Of a DNA stretch of 64,000 nucleotides, positions 40,662 to 51,449 are shown piece after piece; position 1 is the first letter of the stretch; the number at the start of each line of letters is the position of its first letter. The notes under the pieces are model-generated. The model saw only the letters and a program-made list of their open reading frames with translations, made no database searches and was not told the origin of the DNA. Source of the stretch: Cylicocyclus nassatus (taxonomy: Eukaryota; Nematoda; Chromadorea; Rhabditida; Strongylidae); assembly GCA_958299035.1 (NCBI GenBank), contig CATQJL010000001.1, positions 1,984,001 through 2,048,000 on the forward strand, written 5' to 3'. The position numbers were made by a program, and so were the translations under genes.

Positions 40662-41575
40662 CAGTGACCGCCAAAAAGTTGCGGACAAGCCGCCCTCCTT
40701 TTTTCATCGCTCATTTCCAGATGGAAAACAAAGATGAAAAAATGATCTGATTGCATATGGTGATAGAGCTCATCAAGAGCTACAACCCAAACATCGCGCT
40801 TTCTGGAAAACATGTATTATAAAAATTTTAAAAATGTTTTTTTGAAAAAAGTCCGAAAATGGACGCCTCACAATTTCGCGGACATTAATTCTTCGAACGC
40901 GAAAATTTTCTTTTAGGTCTTTTCTTGGGGCAAAAACAGAAGTTTTCCGGACAGGTAAGCATAGTATATTGTAGAACTCATCGAGGACAATAATATGGTA
41001 GCGATTACTTTCAAAAAACTCAAGCTTGGATTTTATTTTGCTTCTTTTCAAAAAATAACTTCCAATTCCCTGCTTCAAGCCAAATTTCTTTACATGGAAA
41101 CCCATTCAAGACATCCAAACGAAGCTATTCGGATAAAATGGATGTTCTTTGTTATCTTCTATGCATCGGACGTGTGCTGGAGAGTTTTTTTGTCAAAAAT
41201 GGCTCTTGACAGTGCGTGCACATAACCCCACCTGCGCCTCACCACTGACTTGCACCGCTTTGCAGGCTTGTAACTCAGCCGGCAGTCACTCTAGAGCACG
41301 CATGTAGGCTCATTCGAAAGAGCATGACTTCGTGGACACGACGGTGTGCAAAAAGAGTTGGGTATGACAAACAGCGGAGAAATGGCGGATGGGGTGTCAA
41401 AGCGCAGCACTGGAGATGAATGGAGTGAAGGCTCCTATCAACACAAGAACAGTCTTAGAGCTCCGAAATGGATCTATTACACGAAAATTGACAGTTTTGA
41501 ACTCCTAGGATGAAATTGGTAGCGAAAGGGGCCCTTTCTAACTTTAGCTGAAAAATCCTTAGCCTACCATGAAGC
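40662..41575. mobile_element. Tc1-like foldback element, truncated copy
   Basis: It begins CAGTGACCGCCAAAAAGTTG after TA and follows the 1409-3564 element: the GCGGACAAGCCG end, the GGTAAGCATAGTATA region, the GTGCGTGCACAT block and the GGAAATTGACAG-like stretch. Similarity fades near 41575, so the right half is missing. Confidence 0.6.
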
Positions 41576-42587
41576 TGCGCTTTGACGCCCATGACGACAC
41601 TCTAGTTGGAAAGGAAAGGCAGAGAAGAAGGTAGGGAAGAAGGAAAGCACGAAAGAAACAAAGAAATTCAAAGTTAGTGACAGCCGCTGGCGACGACGAT
41701 GAGCAATGGAGCGGTCGTGTTGAATGCTGAAGTTTGCTGCGTTCGAGTTTCGTGCATAAGGTTTGCACGAGGGCGATTCTACATGAGGAAGAAACTAACG
41801 GAAGTTTAACTACGATCGTCTCCGGCAAATGAGTAGACAAAACGCTGGTAACTTTTTTCGAGAGGTAATGATATTGAACGACAACGAGATGATAACGTGC
41901 CTGACTCTATTAACGTCATCTCAAAAAGAACTTTTTCAAATAAATCTTTTATGATCCGTTAGACAAACCCCCCTAAATGCTCCATTAGGTGTGTTAGATT
42001 TCTGTTGATTCGGTTTTCTAGGAGCTATGGAGTAAATCTTCGAGGTGAAAAAATCCATTGTCGGAATTTTGACGGGGCTTAAAAATTCATTATTTGGAAG
42101 TAGTATGAGACGAAAACTGTAGCGGTATTGGGAAAGAGTACTACTTTGTAGCAAATGGAAAGTTAATGGAAAGTTTGAATTTTTCTACCTCCGAAATCAA
42201 GTTAATCAAGTTTGAAGTCAAGGCTTTTCAAGCATTGAAGAAGGTAGTAGATTGCGGTAAGAAGTTTTATAAAGGGCCCACAAAGGTTATTTTGCATGCT
42301 GGTTAGGTTGCTGGTTACGTTAATGATTCCGTTTTAGACAGAAAATACATGGAACTGAACAGCTTTGTTAGCTTCAAAACATTTTACAAGACAATATCAG
42401 GTTTACGGTGACACAGAGAAGTTTGTAGAAAATGTAAGTAATTTGAACTGCGCGCGTTAAACAAAAAATCTTTGAATCTTTATGTCGACCTGCCTTGTTG
42501 ATAGTTCCTATCTATGTATCGAACTGCATTTCACTCTCAAAGCAGAGAAATGAAGGAAAGAAACAATTCATGTATGCACGTATAGTA
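41576..42587. other. Intergenic, no gene recognised
   Basis: A roughly 95-bp stretch at 42390-42480 (containing AACTGCGCGCGTTAAACAAA) is repeated directly at 44645-44740. Nothing else recognisable. Confidence 0.35.
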
Positions 42588-43560
42588 TAGGGTGCGCCAA
42601 AATTACCGGTGCGTGTTTCCTTGTGTGCCAGAAGGTACTAGACGAGCTTGAGGACGTATCGAGTATGCGTTTGTTTCTATCAACCATCATTATCGTAATG
42701 CATTAGTCAAATCAAAAGTTGGCTGCTTTATCTTTCGAAAAATCTAATTTTTCTCGCCTACAGAAGTGTGCTCCGCACGCAATCATGACTTTGAAAAATT
42801 ACGTAACATCTTTTTAGCAATATTTTCTCTTGCTTGGTGATTGCGCAGGAAAAGGCATTCGTCTTCAATACGGCTGAGCATGAAAGTTTTAAAATCAATA
42901 GGAAAGAATAAATAATTTTTCAAAAACATGGTTGAAAGGCGGCATTCTGATAATTGTAATTTATAGTCCTCCTGCGTGCGCCTTAGGATTAAATAAGGCC
43001 TTCTAAATCAGATTCAACACTCCTGCGTGCGCCTTAGAATTAAAAAATGTCTTCTAAATCAGATTCAAAACTATCTCAGCTAGTCCCTTATAACTAGATG
43101 CTTTTCTACATGTCTTGCAAATAAAAAACTGTTTCTATCTCACAGGTTTTGCATATCTAGGGCCTAATAATCGATTTTGAACATAGAGTCATTGCTCGTA
43201 CGCAAGTATTTTCGCGAACAAATTTTCTCATTTCGCGAAGGAACAAATTCTGAAAATACGACTAGACCTATGTGATAGCGTAAATTGTGCTCTACAACCT
43301 CAACCCTGGAAGGCCTAGAAAGGCCCCTAGTTTAATTAGTTACAGAGCAACTTATGGTGGGATAAAAATTTCATCTTTGCTCTTCGTGGAATTACTGGTC
43401 TGATTCTTGTAATCCTCAAATTTTAGAAAGGAGGTCTTTTTGAATTCAATAAAATGTATTTTGTAGAGATTGATCAGTGCCTTCTAATGCATAAATTTGA
43501 ACTTGTATCTTCAGTGTTCGTGGCAGTATTTGTAAAATCGGCGCCGGTAATTTTGGCCTA
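42588..43560. mobile_element. TIR element with GGGTGCGCCAAAATTACCGG end
   Basis: Left TAGGGTGCGCCAAAATTACC after TA, right GCGCCGGTAATTTTGGC followed by CTA. The right terminus has lost a few bases. About 970 bp, no coding content, Tc1/mariner-like by its end and TA. Confidence 0.5.
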
Positions 43561-45604
43561 TATGATGGATTGATGGACTGATGGATGGGAAAATAGATGA
43601 GTCGACAAATGGACCATTGGAAAGCCTAACCAATAAAAATGATTTATTACATTGAGTACTTCATCCTACTCTGCTGTTTAAAACAGAAGTACCATTTATG
43701 CCGATCAATATACAGGGGACTGGAGCTCTTGATAATGTGTAAGAGGCACATTTATGTTTATACCATTACACTGCTCAATGCTAAACACATCTTTCATATC
43801 CTATTCTCTTTTCCAACTATGGGTTTCTTTTTTTTTAAATATGACACAATATATTACAATTGTGTAATGTACTTATGTAGATAGATAAATAAATGGAATG
43901 ATGTCCTGACTTCGCTGGTTGCTCTTGATAAATCGCCAATATGCAACTTTACCGAGAGTTCCTTTTCCTACTGGCAAAGCACTGAGAAGCGAGGGGACCA
44001 CTAAAATTGTATGACATCTTTCAGCCCTCATATTGAGGTTTCCAAAAAAGCCTAAAAGCTGTTAATCGTAGTCCTCACTTACTCTATTGTATCAAATTAC
44101 ACCTCTCCTGCTTAAAGTTACAAACATGGTATAATAGGCGCCGTTTGTATAGTCACCTCAGCGTAACCGCAAACAATGGCACTGACGTCTTATTCGGTGA
44201 CGCCAAGATGTTCTGTTTGCGTTTTTGAGTGTTTTCTGCCGAATACTTACCTGGCCAGTTATATTTTGTGGAATCAACACTTAAGAAGCCATCACTTATC
44301 GCTTTTGTGGATCGCGCGACGTTGAGGACAAATGACGCCTCTATAAACTCGATAAAAGGGGAAAACAAGAATGCAATATATTTACTAGTTCATCATCATT
44401 TCACGGCTTGATTTGGTAGGCGATATAAACAACGAATCATATACGAGAACCGTTAGTAGGGTTGAGTATTTTGAAAGTAAGTACGTCAGCTTTACTTTCT
44501 ATTTTGACCTCAACGTCATTAACTATATCCTCTGGTTAAGCAGCAGACGCTTAAACCCCTTCTATGCCCTCTATACCGATAAAGAGTATAGGGAAAACCG
44601 GAAACAACCTCGGAGTCAGAAATTTTCAAAGTTAACCAGGCTTATGTAATGAAGACAATATCAGTCACGGTGGCACAGAAAAATTTGTGGAAGATGTAAC
44701 TCATAGTTTAAACTGCGCGCGTTAAACAAAAAGATTTTTATTCTGTTAGGGTGGCTATCATTCATAAAGCAGTTCGAGAAAGGGATTCAATTAAGCATGA
44801 TTTCAGTTTTTTTGGTGGCACACTTTTGTTGCTAGGAATATCTGCCGCTTTTACTACCCGTCCTTCAAAGTCATGTAAACCTTGTTCCCACTGTGATGTT
44901 TCATATTCAAATACGTGCTTGCTCCCGCAGTTTGGTTCCGATTCTTTTCTTCATGGGTCATCGACCTACTGACGAAAATCTTCTTAAGACCGGGAGTGCT
45001 GCGGAGACGAGGAGCTTTTTTTCAGCGCCTCAACTAGCAAAAGTGGGATGAAAACACACATTTCATCACGCAAAATTGGTCATTATTGGGTTTACCTAGT
45101 CTGTAGATTTCAGTGGTTTTGCTTCGATATTCCGCTTGTCAAGTCGATATGACAGATTTTTCTGTTGTGCTTGACGTTCGGACGCTGTACCACTACAAGC
45201 TTCGGCAATCCAAATATAATAATGAAGCGAGATCGTTTTCATTGTTCACAAGTGGAAACTCCAGGTTAGCAGACTTTTTAACTAAGTTTAACAAGTTGTT
45301 TCAAACGGTAAAGCTTTAGAGCTTTATCTGCCAGAATCGTATGTAGCTTAGTTAAAAGCATACATTCTTCGCATTGGCCCTTGCTTTCTGCATCAGTTGA
45401 TGTTGATGATGTCTCGGCGGGTTCTTAAAGATCATTTATTAACTTGGGCAGCAAGACGTTGTGAAACCAGTGAAATAGGCACGGTTGCTCAGAGTGAGGT
45501 CCACAAATGAAGGTGAAAGGCAGTGTAAGCAGTTGTATTATCTGTACATATACAGCTGAGTGTCGATAAATTGTTAGTTAGTGTGTTTATTATGTAAACT
45601 CTTG
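43561..45604 (+). other. Intergenic region with possible isolated exons
   Basis: 45114-45264 has TTTCAG before it and a GTTAGC donor after it, and reads DVRTLYHYKLRQSKYNNEAR. 44470-44630 reads INYILWLSSRRLNPFYALYT, a faint echo of a GPCR TM7 NPxxY region, without a model. These may be exons of the gene ending at 57293 or relics. No continuous model can be built. Confidence 0.25.
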
Positions 45605-45924
45605 CTCAGACAATCGCCGGGGGCAGGCGGGCACCGGAAAAATAGATTGCTGATCTCTCGCACCCCGCTCGCGGATTTTTTGGAAAGCAATCAGGACTTT
45701 TCGGAAGACCACTTGCTGAGTTCTCAGTTCCTCAGAGATTCAGCAATATATCTGCAAAAGATAAGAGCGAAAAAAAATTCGACAGGCGGTCTCTCAAAAA
45801 TCCGCTGACTCAGCAAGCGGTCTTCCGAAAAGTCCTGACTGCTTTGCAAAAAATCCGCGAGCGAGGTGCGAGAAATCAGCAATCTATTTTCCCGGTGCCC
45901 GCCTGCCCCCAGCGATTGTCTGAG
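45605..45924. mobile_element. CTCAGACAATCGCC palindromic element, short copy
   Basis: Left CTCAGACAATCGCCGGGGGC and right GCCCCCAGCGATTGTCTGAG. The arms are inverted over about 130 bp (GACTTTTCGGAAGACC and its complement). It is 320 bp and related to 24801-25388. Confidence 0.75.
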
Positions 45925-46261
45925 TGTGTGTGTGGACCGATCAGCGCCAAACTTACATACATATTTTTCGACACTGGCCCATCCCGTAGGCTTTCGCAAC
46001 AAAATTCCCACTCCTTCTCTTATTTATCGATTCTGAAGAAAAATGCAGTCTTATCAGCTACTATCAAACCACCACCGACTTTCGTGTAAACAGCAGCGGT
46101 AAGACTCATCTTTACCTCACAATGCCGGGAATGCGGTGGCCCAAAGCAATGCAGTCAGGAGGTGTTCTCCTGTGTTGCATGAGTAACAGAAGAAAGCCGA
46201 ATCGCAGATAAGTTGAGCCTTTGAAGTGCGCTCCAATCTTACTCTTTTTTGAGCCAGTTAA

Positions 46262-46296
46262 GGCCCCCGTGCGGGCGAAGCCGGGCTGCCAGCTAG
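46262..46296 (+). mobile_element. Helitron 3' terminus, solitary
   Basis: A GC-rich hairpin GGGCGAAGCCGGGCT followed by GCCAGCTAG and then T, the same 3' end as the other Helitrons. The 5' end was not found. Nearby 45933-45960 has a diverged GGACCGATCAGCGCCAAACT block of the Helitron body. Confidence 0.55.
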
Positions 46297-46556
46297 TAAC
46301 TCATAGGAAGCTAAGGGTTTTTTTAAACCTATTTCTGTGTTTGTGTCTGTCTGATGTCTGCCTGTCAAGAAATTCATAGAGCGAGTTCCAGGGGTTTCAA
46401 GTTAGAATTTTTGCTTTCACACCTTGCATGTAGGTCTATGTGCAAAAGCACAGGTTGATACTATGAGCGGAACCTTTAAAAACTGCGCGTCAAACGGATT
46501 TACACGATCTGGTGCGCGAAAGTGGATCTTATGTATATCTTTTGCAAATGGATTTA

Positions 46557-47252
46557 TTAGGTTGGTGCAAAAGTTTTGTCGTTTCATTTTCAAAAATTTG
46601 TAACTTTGCGCTGTTTCAACGGATTTCCTTGCTAACTTTATTAGAAAGAGGTCTTTCGCTTTCGAGCGCTGTTTTGCGGAGCTTCTGTTTCACATTGGGA
46701 GCGGAGATAAAAATGGAAAACTAAGACCTGTAAGCTTTGAACATTTTAAGTTAGGTCGTAAAAAATCGGGAACGCTGCAGAAAAATCTGAAATCGTTTGT
46801 ACTTATGTTTTTTGGCCTACTCTTTGCAACTATGAAGAGTTTGTGCTGTTTGAACGTCTCTGTGAGAAGTTATGAATATCGAGTTTACTATGATAACGCC
46901 AAAATTAATTAATTTATCAGTTTTCGTGAGAATCATAACTTCTCACAGAGACGTCCAAACAGCACAAACTTTTCACAATTACAAAGGGTAAGCCAAAAAC
47001 ATAAGTACTGACTATTTTAGATTTTTCTGCAGCATTTCAGATTTTTGGTGGCCTAGCTTAGAATGGCAAGTTTACATGGTCTTAGTTTTCCATTTTTATC
47101 TCTGCACATGTGAAACAGAAGCTCCACCAAACAATGATTGAAAGCGGAAGACCTAATCTTTCTAATAAAATTACAACCAAGCAAATCCGTTGAAACAGCG
47201 CAAAGTTAAAATTTTTTGAAAATGAAAAGACAGAACTTTTGCACCAACCTAA
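46557..47252. mobile_element. TTAGGTTGGTGCAAAAG mariner-type palindromic MITE
   Basis: Left TTAGGTTGGTGCAAAAGTTT and right AACTTTTGCACCAACCTAA, with TA on both sides. The termini resemble those of mariner transposons. The arms are near-complementary up to a centre at about 46900 (AACTTCTCACAGAGACGT pair). At 696 bp, no transposase. Confidence 0.85.
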
Positions 47253-48012
47253 TATGCATGTATATTGTATTGTAAGTCATTGACTTTAGCATGAAAAATA
47301 CAAAAATCACAGTTGTCCGGGAAAATGGCGCCAAAAAGGACTGATTGCCTAGATGCTTGATCAGGACCCGGCACAGATGGTCTGGGGAAATCGAACTTCG
47401 TTATCGGGCTAGAAGCAAAGGGGATATCGTTTTTGTAAAGCTCTGGGAGGAATCCCGAAATGAATTCGACAAACATGTCAGGTTTTACGTAATGAGCGTG
47501 TTCTTCAGCAAGCACACAAATTTCAAACGCAAGACTAAAACAAACAAATGGCTTGTTTACAGCGCACAAATAATCACATGACACGAATTTAGGCTATTAT
47601 ATACAACCTTACTTCAAACTACAAAACTTATGTAAAGTTTTCAAAACTTGTGCTCTTAATACCCGTCACCAAATTTGTTGGTTTCTTGACCAAGACCAAT
47701 TGGGCCGGTTTATGCACAAAGAGCAGAGAGTTCACATAAGTTTTAGACCTTTTTGATTTGCACAATTAGAACGCTCAAAAATCCATCATATAGCGGACAA
47801 AGCGAGCTAAAGATTTTATTGATTTATTTTGTGCATTCATAGATGCTCCTGACGAACGTGGTTAGTGCAAAAAAAGCGAAACAGAAAAAAAAACAGCCAA
47901 TCATAGACCGTGTCTCCAGCAGCCATAGTGGATCCAAATTCAAAAAACAGCAAGCTTAGTCCACTGATTCAACAGCAAAAATCATGGTGTGAAAGCCATA
48001 AGCGAATCATTT
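47253..48012. other. Intergenic, no gene recognised
   Basis: 47345-47440 is an inverted copy of the short dispersed repeat that adjoins the Penelope-like element (AAAGGGGATATCGT block). Otherwise nothing recognisable. Confidence 0.35.
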
Positions 48013-48016
48013 TTAA

Positions 48017-48322
48017 CACATTGACGACAACGTGACTCACATAGTGGGTCATGCAATGGCTGCCATGTGGGACAATGTGACTCACATGGTGGGTCACGGC
48101 ATAATTTTTTTTTGAAATAGCAATAATTACTGGGTACATCCGTTTCCTGAGGTCTTTTACGCTCTAACCTTAGAAAATATGACGTTTCTTGGCCACTTTC
48201 AAGAATTTGTGTTGGTATAGTTAAGATGACGTGCTTGATTTTAGCTGGAAATTTTCGACTCGTTCGTGGAGGGCTTTGTCCCACAAGGGAGACAATTAAA
48301 AATGCGCGTCGTCGTCAACGTG
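48017..48322. mobile_element. piggyBac-like MITE with TTAA duplication
   Basis: Ends CACATTGACGACAACG and CGTCGTCGTCAACGTG are inverted and each is directly bordered by TTAA (48013-48016, 48323-48326), the target signature of piggyBac elements. Inside, a GTGACTCACAT.GTGGGTCA motif is repeated twice. At 306 bp, no transposase. Confidence 0.75.
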
Positions 48323-48752
48323 TTAAGCGAAGAGGAGATAAAGAGGAAGAGGAAGCACCAACGAATGGGCGAATTCATGCGTGCTCGGCGGAGGACCTCT
48401 TTCAGCTTCTTCTTACATCGCTACCATGAGAAACAAGTAAAAGTGAATAAAATGGGATAGTTTGGAAGAATATTGTGTACGATCCAAAGTAGCTTCTAAG
48501 CAAAAGTGACCACCGGAGACGAACTAGAATATGGTTAGTACAACAATCATAACGTTCAAAAAGATTCAGAGCTCAAAAGACTATGAAAGTCAGCACTTGC
48601 AGCAAAAGAGAAATCCACTCATTCTCAGATTGTCTCAAAGGAAGGATAAGTCAATTGCGTTGATTCTACGCTTATATACGTTTGTAAATGAGGTTCGCAG
48701 TGCAGTTTCTGGTAATACTCTAAGCCATCGGGGGATTCTGTGAAACAACCTG

Positions 48753-49600
48753 TTAGGTCGTTTCAAAAGTAAATTCGCTTTTTCCAAACGGGCATCACAT
48801 TTGACGGAACAAAGGTTTCTAAGCTTTCTTGGAGGCATTCAATGCATAACTTCATTTTCTTTCTAATGGTTACGAAATTGTTGCAAAACAGTCAAAGAGC
48901 TTTTAGAAAATAACCAAAATCTGCGACGTATGCTTTTTGAGATAGTCAAGTTTCACAATTTTTTAAAACTTTTTTATCAACCATCCAAAAAAGTGCAAGT
49001 AATGCCTTTATAGAGCAAACCCTACAGAATGCAAAACTACTTGTTTCTCCTTTCCATAGCTTATCATACATTTTTAACAGAATTTTAACTGGTGCTACCG
49101 ATTTTCAAGCTTGGGCAGCTAAATCCTCATAAAACATCAAAAGAAGAGCAGCTCGTACCCTATTTGATGCAGCATTTTCTCCTCTTTCTAATGGGTGTTT
49201 TTTTGTTTCCGATTCGTTTAGTTTCTGAGGATAAAATCATCATAACTCATTTTTTTAAGGAGCCCCAGGCTGTACCCGAAAACTCGAAATTTGATATTTC
49301 GAACGCGTAAACCCCCATTTGCTTTGTAAAATTGATGCTAACTCATAGTATCATCTTGGTAGGCTCAAATTCCGAAAAATTATGATGTTTTATGCGATTG
49401 TGACTGAGGTGGGCCTTCATAATCCGATAGTTCTGTTAGAAAATCTCAAAAAATGTTACGGCGAGCTGCAAGGAAGAGAAAAAAGTAGTACTGTATTCTG
49501 TAAGGTTTACTCTATCGAATCGTTACTTGAACTCCTTCTGAGGATTGATATGAAAGTTCTAAAGCTCATTGACTGTTTTGCAAAGCTTTCATAACCGTTA
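48753..49600. mobile_element. TTAGGTCGTTTCAAAAG foldback element, second copy
   Basis: It starts TTAGGTCGTTTCAAAAGTAA. Arms match 12611-13440, and the unique middle (GTTTCCGATTCGTTTAG, AAACCCCCATTTGC) is in the opposite orientation to that copy. The right terminus is missing. Non-coding. Confidence 0.6.
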
Positions 49601-49715
49601 GAAAAAACAAAATAAGGAAAGAATATCGGAAATAGACACGAAAAATGAGAAGAAAAAAGACTACGCGGAGAGCAATCAAAAGACCAACCGCTCGCGGTTG
49701 AGACAAGTGCGGGAA

Positions 49716-50337
49716 TATAACGAACTAAGACTTGCCCCAAGTAAGTACTGAATTTTTGGACCTACAAACAGATATGGTGGGTTTAACATTCATTATTTAC
49801 TTATACAACATACATGCTCTTTCTAACTGTGTAAAGCTTGTGCTGATTGAATGTCTCTATCAAAAGGTGTGATTTTCGAGCAAGCAATACAAAAAGGTAA
49901 TTTTGATTTATTTTGGCATTTTTCTAGTAAATCATAGCTTTTGATAGAGACGTTCAATCAGGACAAATTTTGCATAGTTAGAAAGAGCGTGTAATAGAAG
50001 CGATAATACCACTTACTCAGATTTTTACTGAAAGTTTTAGACTTTCTATAAACCCTACACAGAAAATTCGAATCTTGACTAATTTTATTCTACCGCTCCC
50101 ATCTATGCAACAAACACTTGTAAGCAGCTAAGACGATATTATAAAGAGCACGACTTACTCCTTCATATAAAAGTTAAAACAATCAAGTCGGCTGGAAAAA
50201 TCAGAAGTTTTTGAATTTGATGCGAAAGAACTTTTTGGTTTTCGGCTTCTATAACGAACTAAGACTTGCCCCAAGTAAGTACTGAATTTTTGGACCTACA
50301 AACAGATATGGTGGGTTTAACATTCATTATTTACTTA
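49716..50337. repeat. Identical 88-bp direct repeats flanking a 446-bp foldback
   Basis: 49716-49803 and 50250-50337 are identical as read (starting TATAACGAACTAAGACTTGC). Between them lies a foldback with arms such as TCTTTCTAACTGTGTAAAGC and its diverged inverse. A partial copy of the foldback's right side follows the CR1 element at 54986-55240. Confidence 0.8.
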
Positions 50338-50370
50338 ATTCCAGGAGGCGTTTTCGTTGGGTTTTTAACA

Positions 50371-50485
50371 TTAGGTCGTTTCAAAAGTAATTTCGCTTTT
50401 TCCAAACGGGCACCATATGTGACCGAACAAAGATTTCTAAGAGATCTTGAAAGCAATCGATGCAGAATTTCATTCTCTTTATAAT
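50371..50485 (+). repeat. Left arm of a TTAGGTCGTTTCAAAAG MITE, cut by the CR1 element
   Basis: It matches the first 110 bp of the elements at 12611 and 48753 and stops where the CR1-like 5' region starts. No matching right arm lies beyond the CR1 3' end, so a deletion or rearrangement accompanied or followed insertion. Confidence 0.6.
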
Positions 50486-50634
50486 TCCTTTGAGTGTTTT
50501 GATAGAGCTAGGGGCGTCTCACTTCCTGAGTCCCGGCTGAATTGAAATTTCTTTACATATCTGAGATTTTTTCGGTGTCTTGATCGATATCTCTGTGCGT
50601 CTGGCCTATCTTCTGTTAAATACTCTATCTAGCT

Positions 50635-51396
50635 ATGCCTGCAAAATCAAATAGGTCACAACGCAAAAATCAAACCCCTGCTGCCTCTAACCTTTTGACT
50701 ACTACTCCGAGCGGCACCGTACCTTCGCAAATTATCAACTCGCTTGCCTCTCAGGATGCCATTGGTGGTTTCGAATTCACTTCTGTTTTTCATTTATTCA
50801 AAAAGCTTTTGGATCTTAACATACCAGAAGTGAATGAAATCACTAATGAGATTTTAGTACGTCTTGGTGAGGTTGGCGAGGGGGCAATTGAGAAGGATAA
50901 AAGATCACGGAGTATCGTGATCTCCGGGCTCCCGGAACTCGAAAAATCGAGTGATGGAGCCTGGCCGCCAGCGTCGGCTAGACAAGACGACACTGAGCGG
51001 AAAGTCCGTGGGCTCATGGACATTCTCGATGTGGAATGTAGGCCCGTAAGGGTTTATAGGATGGGGAGGAAAGAAGTGGGCAAGCCTCGATTGGTCAAAG
51101 TTGAGTTACCAACAAAGGGGCACTGGGTCACAACTCTCTCCCGGGCCAGACTTCTAAGAGACTATCCTGATTATAAGGGCGTCTTCATTAGAAGAAGTAT
51201 GACTGCCCGGGAGAGAGAGCAGGAATGGGAGCTTCGAGAAAGGGCTAGGCAGATGAATCAGAGTAGGGCATATGAGGACAGGTTCGTAGTTTATAAAGGG
51301 AAATTAATTCCAGCCAGCAATCTTTCGCACAGCCAATCGTCTTCCCAAGCCCCATACCCCCTGCGTAGACAAGGGTCAACGCAGCGGGGAAACTAA
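50635..51396 (+). CDS. CR1-like retrotransposon ORF1 protein
   Basis: Seen: an intact 253-codon ORF starting ATG, Ser/Gln-rich at the N-terminus. The middle contains RSIVISGLPELEKSSDG (about residues 98-114), and the C-terminal half is basic (RARLLRDYPDYKGVFIRRSM). Known: ORF1 proteins of CR1/L2-type elements bind RNA and act as nucleic-acid chaperones, and nematode versions share the SIVISGLPE segment. It lies immediately upstream of ORF2 and ends at TAA 51394-51396, overlapping the open ORF2 frame in another phase. The start is taken as the first ATG after about 150 bp of element leader. It is probably functional in itself. Confidence 0.8.
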   Translation: MPAKSNRSQRKNQTPAASNLLTTTPSGTVPSQIINSLASQDAIGGFEFTSVFHLFKKLLDLNIPEVNEITNEILVRLGEVGEGAIEKDKRSRSIVISGLPELEKSSDGAWPPASARQDDTERKVRGLMDILDVECRPVRVYRMGRKEVGKPRLVKVELPTKGHWVTTLSRARLLRDYPDYKGVFIRRSMTAREREQEWELRERARQMNQSRAYEDRFVVYKGKLIPASNLSHSQSSSQAPYPLRRQGSTQRGN

Positions 51397-51449
51397 ATAG
51401 TTGGCAAGACCACTCTTTACGATGTATACTGTTTAATTCTAGATCTTTA

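Noticed and set aside
44413..44649. GPCR TM7-like reading NPFYALYTDKEYR
   Set aside because: A lone exon-sized reading with no other transmembrane exons or convincing splice sites around it.
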